Shown here piece by piece: positions 57,513 to 64,000 of a stretch of DNA of 64,000 nucleotides. A program made the translations under genes and the position numbers. Numbering within the stretch: the first letter of the stretch is position 1; every line of letters begins with the position of its first letter. The DNA is from Campylobacter sputorum (lineage in GTDB: Bacteria; Campylobacterota; Campylobacteria; Campylobacterales; Campylobacteraceae). Below the pieces are notes generated by a model. That model was not told the origin of the DNA. It ran no database searches and saw nothing but the letters and a program-made list of their open reading frames with translations. The DNA is taken from NCBI RefSeq assembly GCF_002220775.1, contig NZ_CP019685.1:62001-126000 (forward strand), read 5' to 3'.

Positions 57513-57539
57513 TGTATATAAATTGAATTAAGGGATATT

Positions 57540-59009
57540 ATGAGTAAAGAAGAGTATGAAATTGCAATTTTATGTGTATTTGGGCTGTTAATATTGTCGC
57601 TAGTTTTTTGTGTAATGTATTTTATCAAATTTAAAAATATGCAAATAAGACTAGAAAATGAGATAAATAATGCCAAAGAAAATATAGATGAAAGAATGCA
57701 AATTATAGATGATTTAAAGAAAAATTTGCAAAAACAAGAAATTTTAAATGATGAGTTGCAAAAAAACTTGGCAGTAAGTGAAACAAATTGTATAAATTTG
57801 CAAGATAAGATAGATGAGAATATTTTGCAAAATACAAATTTAAATTCAAAAATTTCATATTTGCAAGATAAGATTATGGAATTAAATAGCGAGAATTCAG
57901 CTTTAAATTTATCTATAAAAACTAAGGTAGATGAGATAAATGAACTTAAAGAAAGTATGAAAAACGACAAAGAAAAACTAGAGCTTAGCTTTAAAACACA
58001 AGTTGAGAATATGAAAAATTTTCTAGAACAAGGCATAAAAGCAAATTTTGAAAATATAAAAAATGCAAATATAAAAGAACTAAGCGAAGATTCTAAAAAG
58101 AAATTTGATGAACTTATAAAACCTTTAAATGATAACATTAAAGAGTATCGCGAAAAGATGATTCAAACTGACACGAATTTTAAGAGCATATTTGAAAATT
58201 TCCAAAAAGAAGCACTCAAACTTGGTACTCAAGCTGACGCACTTGCAAATGCATTAAAAGGTGATAAAAAAATGCTAGGAAATTTAGGTGAATTGCAGCT
58301 TGAAAAAATTTTAGATGCAAGTGGGCTTGTAAAAGGGCAGAATTATCATACTCAAGTTGGATATAAAGATGAAAATGGCAATCAGAAATTTCTTGATTTG
58401 GTTGTGGATTTTGATAATGATAAAAAAGCTATAATTGACTCTAAATTTTCGCTTGTAAATTATAGTAATTATTGCGAAAGTAACGATGAAAAAGAAAAAA
58501 TTATATATGCTAAAAAACTTGCAAATGACCTTAGAAATCACATAAATACGCTTGATAGCAAAGAGTATAAAGATTATGATATCAATGCATATCCATATAT
58601 TTTTATGTTTATACCTTATGATAATATTTTAAGGGTTGGACTTACCCAAGATAATAATCTTTATACTTATGCATATGAAAAGGGCATTTTTATAACAACG
58701 CCACTTACTTTACTAATGGCATTAAAAACAATATATATATGTTGGTTAAATTTACAAAGTGACAAAAAAGCTGAAAATATCTTAAAACTTGCTGGTCAAA
58801 TTTACGATAAATTTGTGCTTGTATGCGAAAAATTTCAAACTCTAGATACTAGATTAAACTCACTTCAAAATAGTAAAGATGAAATTTATAAAACCCTAAG
58901 CGGACGAGGCGGAATGTCAAGTTATATAGAAAAGTTAAAAACTCATGGTGCAAAAACGACAAAAAGCTTACCAAAAGAGCTTTATGATGAAGCTGAAATA
59001 CTTGAATAG
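57540..59009 (+). CDS. rmuC: DNA recombination protein RmuC
   Basis: One N-terminal transmembrane helix (about 8-30), a long coiled coil (about 35-190) and the RmuC nuclease-like domain (about 230-450), with LGNLGELQLEKILDASGLVKGQNYHTQ, FLDLVVDFDNDKKAIIDSKFSL and PYIFMFIPYDNILRVGL. RmuC limits inversions at short repeats. 489 residues, typical. A hairpin lies about 240 bases downstream. Confidence 0.9.
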   Translation: MSKEEYEIAILCVFGLLILSLVFCVMYFIKFKNMQIRLENEINNAKENIDERMQIIDDLKKNLQKQEILNDELQKNLAVSETNCINLQDKIDENILQNTNLNSKISYLQDKIMELNSENSALNLSIKTKVDEINELKESMKNDKEKLELSFKTQVENMKNFLEQGIKANFENIKNANIKELSEDSKKKFDELIKPLNDNIKEYREKMIQTDTNFKSIFENFQKEALKLGTQADALANALKGDKKMLGNLGELQLEKILDASGLVKGQNYHTQVGYKDENGNQKFLDLVVDFDNDKKAIIDSKFSLVNYSNYCESNDEKEKIIYAKKLANDLRNHINTLDSKEYKDYDINAYPYIFMFIPYDNILRVGLTQDNNLYTYAYEKGIFITTPLTLLMALKTIYICWLNLQSDKKAENILKLAGQIYDKFVLVCEKFQTLDTRLNSLQNSKDEIYKTLSGRGGMSSYIEKLKTHGAKTTKSLPKELYDEAEILE

Positions 59010-59250
59010 TGATTTATGATAAGTTAGATAATACATTAACTTTATTTTTCAAAAAATATTAAATAAGAGCGTAACAAGCATATAGTGATATATAACAATA
59101 ACACTATTTAGTATTTTGTATTTATCACAAGTGAAATGACGATGGAAATATTGGTAGTTTTTGCGATTATTACCTATATTAGCTATTTATAATAAAAGTA
59201 ATTCTTACATTTTTAATATTTATAGCAATTTTTATAGAATTATTTTATTT

Positions 59251-59291
59251 AAAACAAACAAGTTTTTAGAAAGTATTTACTTGCTTGTTTT
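59251..59291 (+). terminator. hairpin with T-run downstream of rmuC
   Basis: AAAACAAACAAGT pairs with ACTTGCTTGTTTT (one mismatch, 15-base loop), then T-rich sequence. It could end the rmuC transcript. Confidence 0.45.
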
Positions 59292-59446
59292 TCATTTATA
59301 ATTATGCCAATTACAAAAAACTATGTTTTTATATCATTTCATAATTATAAATTTATATCATAAAATATAAATTATAATTTTTAAATCTCTTGATTACATT
59401 TATTTTTTGTTATTAAATATTAAGTTATATTTAATAAATATTCATA

Positions 59447-59452
59447 TATAAT
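59447..59452 (+). promoter_or_regulatory. -10 box of the chaN-tonB iron operon
   Basis: ATATATAAT, 56 bases before the start at 59508. Confidence 0.5.
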
Positions 59453-59469
59453 CGTGATTTGATATTTTA

Positions 59470-59492
59470 TATCATTATTATTATCATTATCA
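59470..59492. promoter_or_regulatory. candidate Fur box of the iron operon
   Basis: The sequence consists of repeated ATTAT and ATCATT units and reads TGATAATGATAATAATAATG on the minus strand. It resembles overlapping GATAAT Fur hexamers. It lies between the -10 box and the first gene, where binding would block transcription. Confidence 0.55.
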
Positions 59493-59507
59493 AAGGTTAT
59501 ATGTAGT

Positions 59508-60374
59508 ATGTTAATAAGACTAATGTCTTACATTGGTATTTTTATATTATGTATATTTATAGAAGGTTGTGCTAAAAAAGTAGAAATTTTACCAAGTAAG
59601 TTTAATGATTTTAAGATTGTTTCATTAAAAAATTACGAAGAAATCACATATGATGATTTTACAAATAGGCTTTTAAAATACGATATTGTTCTTCTTGGTG
59701 AAGAGCATATAAATACATATCACCATATAATGCAATCAAAAATCATACAAGATCTTAGTAATAATTTAAATTTAGATATCGCATTAGAAATGTTTAGCTC
59801 ATCTCATCAAGATATTTTAGATGAAGCTAAACACAATTTTGAAAATATTTCAAAGAGCATGTTAAAAAAATCATTAATATGGGATGATAGGTGGCAATAT
59901 AGCGATTATAAAACACTTATAGAGACCATATTTTATCTGCTAAATACAAATATTTTGGGCGCAAATTTAAATAAAAATGAAATTTCAACAATATACAAAG
60001 GAGCTATGGCGTTAATGGGTAATTTATCAACAAAAAAAGAGATTAAAGATAAAATAGGAGATTTCATAAAATCTACTCATGATATACAAGATGAAGATAT
60101 TTTAAACAAACTTATCAAAATTCAGCAATATAAAGATAGGAGAATGGCTGATATATTGGTTCATTCAAAAAATAAAATAGTATTAATTGCTGGTAGATAT
60201 CATGTAAATAAATTAAGTGGAGTTCCTTTGCATATAATGGATTATAAAAGTAAAAAAAATTTCGTAAGCGTAGGTTTGGGTTTTGAAAATGAAACCATCA
60301 AAGATATAAAAAATGGTGAATTTGACTTTATGATATTTTTTAATGATTATAAAGAAAGCAGGGAAGTTAAATGA
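59508..60374 (+). CDS. chaN: ChaN-like haem/iron-binding lipoprotein
   Basis: Signal peptide with a Cys at about residue 21 (FIEGC), then the ChaN domain: LLKYDIVLLGEEHINTYHHIMQ with the GEExH motif, LDIALEMFSSSHQDIL, WQYSDYKTLIE and VLIAGRYHVNKLSGVP. Such proteins bind haem in pairs in related ChaN structures. In C. jejuni Cj0177 precedes the same receptor and exbBD-tonB genes. It overlaps the receptor gene by 4 bases. Confidence 0.8.
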   Translation: MLIRLMSYIGIFILCIFIEGCAKKVEILPSKFNDFKIVSLKNYEEITYDDFTNRLLKYDIVLLGEEHINTYHHIMQSKIIQDLSNNLNLDIALEMFSSSHQDILDEAKHNFENISKSMLKKSLIWDDRWQYSDYKTLIETIFYLLNTNILGANLNKNEISTIYKGAMALMGNLSTKKEIKDKIGDFIKSTHDIQDEDILNKLIKIQQYKDRRMADILVHSKNKIVLIAGRYHVNKLSGVPLHIMDYKSKKNFVSVGLGFENETIKDIKNGEFDFMIFFNDYKESREVK

Positions 60375-62620
60375 GATTATTTGTAAAATTATTTAGCTTT
60401 TTTGTTATAGTAAATTATGTTTATGCAAATGAGCTTAAATTTGATACTTTAGATGTTTCTGGAACTGAGATAAGTAGCGAAGTTAAGCCATTTGTTACTC
60501 CTGGTGCTGTAAGTCAAAGAGGGGATATTTCAGATAATACTCAAAGTCTTGATTCGATAGTTAGATCAATGCCTGGAAGTTACACAAATACAGACCAAAG
60601 TCAAGGAACATTACAAGTAAATTTGCGTGGTTTAACAGGACTTGGTAGAGTTAATACAACTATAGATGGAGTAACTCAGACTTTTTTTGGAACAGCAGCT
60701 GATAATGGTAAATTTCATTTAGGACAAGGAACACTAGGCTCTTCTTCTTTTGGAGCTCCGATTGATCAAAATTTTATAGTTGGTATTGATATAGAAAAAG
60801 GAACTTTTAGTGGAGGACAAGGCGGACTTATGGGTTCTGCAAATTTTAGAACTATAGGAGTAGATGATGTTGTAAGAGATGGAAATATATTTGGATTTTA
60901 TGGAAAATATAGTTATGGTTCAAATAAGGTAGGTCCAAATTATATGGGAGCTCTAGCTTCTAAAATAGAGTTAGAAAATGAAGCAAATATTGGATTTTTA
61001 TTTGGATATAGCGGTAAGAAAATTTCTCAAAACTATAAAACTGGAAACGGGGATAATATAAGCGAATTAAACCATAAAGATGATGATGGAGAGATTGAAG
61101 ATATAAGTCCTTTTGATCCTAAATCTCTTACGCAGCGTCCAAAAGGTTATCTTGCTAAAATAGAATTTTCTCCTAATAGTGAAAATAAAGCTATTTTAAC
61201 ATATAGGGGATATAAAAATGATCTAGCTAGAAGAGATATAACCAATAACTCTTATCAGTTAAATTATAATTATAATCCTTATAATGATTTTATAAATTTT
61301 GATTTATTGCTTGCATATAATGATGGTAAGCAAAAATATGATAAAGATGGCACAATATATTCAAATCCGCATTTAACAAAAGATGGAAATTTAGTTGCAA
61401 ACAATAAAGCTTTTACTTTTGATATGTCAAACACATTTTTATATAAAATTGCAGATATAGACGCAAGATCTAAATTTGGATTAAACTACTTAAATAATGA
61501 GTATAAAAATAATCTAGAAGATGGCGGAGAAAGTGCTAATTGGTCTGCTGAAGCAACACCTTTTCAGCCAAGAGGAAAAGGGAAAAATACAACATTATAT
61601 TTAGATAATGAGTTTAAATATGATATTTTTACTTTATCATCAAATTTAAATTTATATAGATGGAATTTAAATGGGCATAAACCAGAGTGCTATCGTAATC
61701 CAAAATGTTTTCCAAAAGGAGCAGTTGATATAGATAAAGATGGCACTGAGTTTAATTATTCTTTAATCGGCTCACTTGCTTTACACGATCTTTTTAGTCC
61801 ATTTTTAAGCTATTCTAAATCAACAAGACCCCCAACGCCACAAGAGATGTTTTTTGCTGATGCGTTTGGTGATGGTGTAAATCCTTTTTTAAAACCAGAA
61901 AAGGCTAAAACTTGGCAAATAGGATTTAATAGCCATAAGGATGGTTTATTTTTTCAAGATGATAATTTTGGATTAAAAGCCCTTTATTATAATACCAAAG
62001 TAGATGACTTTATATACAATAGATCTTTTGAGGATGATAAAGCAAATAGATGGACGCTTCATCTAAATCACTACGATGAAGTAGAATTTAAAGGTTATGA
62101 AGTAGAGTTAAATTATGATATGAATATATTATATATAATAGCAAGTTATTCTCATCAAAAATCAAACCAACCAATCAATGAAACATATGGAAATGATATG
62201 TTTGGTTTGGGAAAAATAACCGAACTTCCAAGGGATTATGCGACGATTGATTTGGGAACAAGATTTTTTAATAAAAAATTAAATATAGGTGTAATAGCTA
62301 AATACACAGGAAAAGCAAAGAGAGTTGATAGAAATAGTAGTGCAAGAGTTGATAAAGATGATTCATTATCCCAGAGAAAGTCCCAAGAGCTTCCAAGCAT
62401 ACCTACGGTTTATGATCTGTATGCTATTTACAAGCCAAATGATAAATTTACATTTAAATTTGAAGTGCAAAACTTAACAGATAAAAATTACATGGATGCT
62501 TTAAATGCTTACAATTCAGCTGAGCCAGAACTTTTAGATAAAAATGACAACGATATATATCTATTTCCAAATAAAGCTAGAGGTAGAACATTTTTAGCAA
62601 GTGTTTCATATAGGTTTTAG
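60371..62620 (+). CDS. TonB-dependent outer-membrane receptor (iron/haem/transferrin type)
   Basis: Signal peptide (1-20), TonB box near FDTLDVSG, and a plug domain with SIVRSMPGSYTNTDQSQGTLQVNLRGLTGLGRVNTTIDGVTQ. A barrel of about 550 residues ends ARGRTFLASVSYRF with the terminal aromatic. A short CYRNPKCFPKGA loop contains two cysteines. Homologous to the C. jejuni Cj0178 position (ctuA), for which transferrin-bound iron use has been reported. The ligand here is not determinable. 749 residues. Confidence 0.85.
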   Translation: MRLFVKLFSFFVIVNYVYANELKFDTLDVSGTEISSEVKPFVTPGAVSQRGDISDNTQSLDSIVRSMPGSYTNTDQSQGTLQVNLRGLTGLGRVNTTIDGVTQTFFGTAADNGKFHLGQGTLGSSSFGAPIDQNFIVGIDIEKGTFSGGQGGLMGSANFRTIGVDDVVRDGNIFGFYGKYSYGSNKVGPNYMGALASKIELENEANIGFLFGYSGKKISQNYKTGNGDNISELNHKDDDGEIEDISPFDPKSLTQRPKGYLAKIEFSPNSENKAILTYRGYKNDLARRDITNNSYQLNYNYNPYNDFINFDLLLAYNDGKQKYDKDGTIYSNPHLTKDGNLVANNKAFTFDMSNTFLYKIADIDARSKFGLNYLNNEYKNNLEDGGESANWSAEATPFQPRGKGKNTTLYLDNEFKYDIFTLSSNLNLYRWNLNGHKPECYRNPKCFPKGAVDIDKDGTEFNYSLIGSLALHDLFSPFLSYSKSTRPPTPQEMFFADAFGDGVNPFLKPEKAKTWQIGFNSHKDGLFFQDDNFGLKALYYNTKVDDFIYNRSFEDDKANRWTLHLNHYDEVEFKGYEVELNYDMNILYIIASYSHQKSNQPINETYGNDMFGLGKITELPRDYATIDLGTRFFNKKLNIGVIAKYTGKAKRVDRNSSARVDKDDSLSQRKSQELPSIPTVYDLYAIYKPNDKFTFKFEVQNLTDKNYMDALNAYNSAEPELLDKNDNDIYLFPNKARGRTFLASVSYRF

Positions 62621-62622
62621 TT

Positions 62623-63411
62623 ATGAGAATATTTAAAATTTTTATAATACTTTTTTTGATTTTTAACATAAGTTTTTGTGATGAAAGATTAGTTGTTGAT
62701 GTTAATAATAGTATTTTAAACTCAAATACTATTAAAAATAATCATTCATCAGAATTATCAATAATGTCTTTGTATGAAAATGCTCATATAGTAGTTAAAG
62801 TTGTTATGTATATATTAGTATTTTTTTCTGTTTTAACATGGTGTGTATTTATAGTAAAATTTATCGCATTTTTTTGTGCTTTTAGAAGAATTAAAAAAGA
62901 TGAAAGATTTTTAAAAGAAGTACAAAGCTTGGATGATGAAATAATTTTATATAAAAAAAGCTATCTTTTGTTAATGATAAATGAAGTAAAAGATGAGATT
63001 TTAAAAAGCAAAGTTGTAGATAAAGATCTTAAGAATCGTATAAAATTTAGATTAGAAATTCAGATAAATAAATTTACAAGTATTATAAAATATGGCATTT
63101 CTTTTCTTGCTAGTATAGGAGCAGTTTCGCCATTTATAGGTCTATTTGGTACAGTTTGGGGAATAATGAATAGCTTTACTTCAATAGCAGCTAGTGATAA
63201 TGTTAGTTTGAGTGTTGTAGCTCCAGGTATTGCAGAAGCACTTTTTGCAACAGCTCTAGGGCTTATTGCTGCTATACCGGCTGTTTTATTTTATAATTAT
63301 TTTACAAAGTTATCATCAAGATTTTCAGAAAAAATTTCATACTTAGTTAGCGATTTATATATTATAAGCAATAGAGAAATTTCTAAAAAGGATAGCCATG
63401 CTGACATATGA
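62623..63411 (+). CDS. exbB: ExbB energy-transduction protein with N-terminal extension
   Basis: Proton-channel subunit energising TonB. The conserved core GAVSPFIGLFGTVWGIMNSF (about 166-185) and VAPGIAEALFATALGLIAAIPAVLFYNYF are present, with three core membrane helices. The first 19 residues look like a cleavable signal peptide (IFKIFIILFLIFNISFC) and precede a roughly 45-residue periplasmic part, giving an extended 262-residue form. It overlaps exbD by 14 bases. Confidence 0.9.
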   Translation: MRIFKIFIILFLIFNISFCDERLVVDVNNSILNSNTIKNNHSSELSIMSLYENAHIVVKVVMYILVFFSVLTWCVFIVKFIAFFCAFRRIKKDERFLKEVQSLDDEIILYKKSYLLLMINEVKDEILKSKVVDKDLKNRIKFRLEIQINKFTSIIKYGISFLASIGAVSPFIGLFGTVWGIMNSFTSIAASDNVSLSVVAPGIAEALFATALGLIAAIPAVLFYNYFTKLSSRFSEKISYLVSDLYIISNREISKKDSHADI

Positions 63412-63811
63412 AAAAGATAAAGAGTTAAGTGAGATAAATGTAACCCCGTTTATAGATGTTATGCTTGTTTTATTGATTATTTTTATGGTAGTTGCACCGC
63501 TTGCTACTGCGTCTGTTAAGGTTGAGTTGCCAAGTGTTGCAAGTAAATCAACTAGCGATGAAAAAGACCCTACCATTATTTATATAAATGATAAGCATGA
63601 AATATATGTTGGAAATAAATTAGCAAATAGTGAAAATTTGATATCTTTTCTTGATCAAAAAACTAATAACAATAAAAATGATATAGTTTATTTTCATATT
63701 GATAAAAGTGTATCTTATGAAATTTTGATGAGAACTATAGAAAATGTAAAAAATGCGAATTATTCTAAAATAGCTTTAACATCAGGAATTGATAAATCGG
63801 CAAATGAGTAG
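63398..63811 (+). CDS. exbD: ExbD energy-transduction protein
   Basis: One N-terminal helix with EINVTPFIDVMLVLLIIFMVVAPLATASVKVELP, including the proton-path Asp in FIDVML. A periplasmic domain of about 75 residues (IYINDKHEIYVGNKLANSENL) follows. 137 residues. Overlaps both exbB and tonB (8 bases). Confidence 0.92.
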   Translation: MLTYEKDKELSEINVTPFIDVMLVLLIIFMVVAPLATASVKVELPSVASKSTSDEKDPTIIYINDKHEIYVGNKLANSENLISFLDQKTNNNKNDIVYFHIDKSVSYEILMRTIENVKNANYSKIALTSGIDKSANE

Positions 63812-64000
63812 CATTAGATTATGGATACTTGGTTTTTTTATATCTTGCTGTATCCATTTTTTTATATTTTGGATTATTTTTTATAACAAAGATATTATTT
63901 TATCAGATTCTTTAAACGCAAAACAAGGGGATAAATTTGAATCAATAATGATAGTATCAAATTTACCAATAGGTGAACTTAAACAAACTTCGCTAAATTT
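63804..64000 (+). CDS. tonB: TonB N-terminus (partial, runs off the window)
   Basis: ATG 63804 sits inside the exbD end and reads MSSIRLWILGFFISCCIHFFIFWIIF, the cytoplasmic start and single membrane helix of TonB, then a periplasmic start (YNKDIILSDSLNAKQGD). The frame is open to base 64000. The position after exbBD supports TonB; the proline-rich and C-terminal domains lie outside the window. Confidence 0.8.
   Translation, partial: MSSIRLWILGFFISCCIHFFIFWIIFYNKDIILSDSLNAKQGDKFESIMIVSNLPIGELKQTSLN

Larger units (their letters stand above)
59010..59507. other. gene-poor AT-rich stretch before the iron locus
   Basis: No real gene is evident. An 18-codon hydrophobic ORF (59126-59182 region, MTMEILVVFAIITYI) is the only coding-like piece and is probably chance. 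It holds a hairpin at 59251-59291, a TATAAT box and a Fur-like region. Confidence 0.4.

Noticed and set aside
57506-58138. 210-residue minus-strand ORF rich in Phe and Ser
   Set aside because: Antisense to the coiled-coil region of rmuC; composition reflects the Lys/Glu-rich sense strand.
59126-59182. 18-codon hydrophobic ORF
   Set aside because: No ribosome site and no known family; it lies in AT-rich non-coding sequence.

Overview
The window is about 64 kb of AT-rich, densely packed chromosome from a Campylobacterota bacterium, most likely a Campylobacter. This rests on gene content and order, not on a database search. Runs that match my memory of C. jejuni are der-aroK-trpS; addA-addB, then fixH-like and small genes, ccoPQON, a two-component system, a TauE/SafE-like gene, carA, DUF507, rnhB, MotE-like, FliJ-like, purA and hisZ; and chaN, a TonB-dependent receptor, exbB, exbD and tonB. 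No phage, insertion sequence, CRISPR array or long poly-G contingency tract was seen. I cannot name the species.

Layout. 1-3.2 kb: end of an unidentified gene, der-aroK-trpS, tRNA-Ala(GGC). 3.2-4.4 kb: a gene-poor stretch with decayed coding fragments. 4.4-7.0 kb: a periplasmic flavocytochrome c reductase operon (Tat-exported flavoprotein, tetraheme cytochrome, NapC/NrfH-type quinol dehydrogenase). 7.2-12.0 kb: a five-gene ABC importer of the nickel/peptide class (NikZYXWV-like) behind a 7-1-7 palindrome. 12.1-13.8 kb: three coupled lipoproteins (CsgG-like, DUF4810-like, GNA1162/DUF799-like). 13.9-15.5 kb: yedF-selD. selD reads through an in-frame UGA at codon 17, so it encodes a selenoprotein. 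15.6-22.1 kb: DUF2156, rimI-like, rsmA, RNase J, kdsD, an RluB/RsuA-type pseudouridine synthase and ybaK. 22.1-25.5 kb (minus strand): proB, obgE and a flagellin with a sigma-54-type promoter.

25.7-32.6 kb: ccoG with an overlapping TetR/CmeR-like gene, purM, coaE, a gamma-carbonic-anhydrase-like gene, a 642-residue unknown membrane protein, and sodB. 32.7-33.5 kb: rpsI-rplM. 33.6-38.7 kb: the AddAB recombination nuclease. 38.7-43.4 kb: the cbb3 oxidase genes ccoNOQP and their tail, including a 33-codon membrane micro-ORF. 43.5-52.4 kb (minus strand): two-component pair, TauE/SafE-like gene, carA, DUF507, rnhB, DUF475, the MotE/FliJ-like pair, purA and hisZ. 52.5-55.1 kb: a four-PAS membrane sensor without a visible output domain, and tRNA-Sec. 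55.2-59.0 kb: BON lipoprotein with an AAA/DUF4143 ATPase, and divergent dps/rmuC. 59.5-64.0 kb: a probable Fur-controlled iron locus running off the end inside tonB.

How the parts fit. Selenium handling (yedF, selD, tRNA-Sec) and probable nickel import would serve metalloenzymes such as selenocysteine formate dehydrogenase and NiFe hydrogenase, which are not in the window. The flavocytochrome reductase and the high-affinity cbb3 oxidase with CcoG fit a microaerobic, respiratory-flexible life. Dps, SodB and the chaN-receptor-ExbBD-TonB locus handle iron and oxidative stress. Most genes overlap or nearly touch, so translational coupling is common. No wholly new system was proven. The least explained items are the substrate of the flavocytochrome, the lipoprotein triad, the 642-residue protein, the PAS-only sensor, the BON lipoprotein/ATPase pair and the cbb3-tail micro-ORF.
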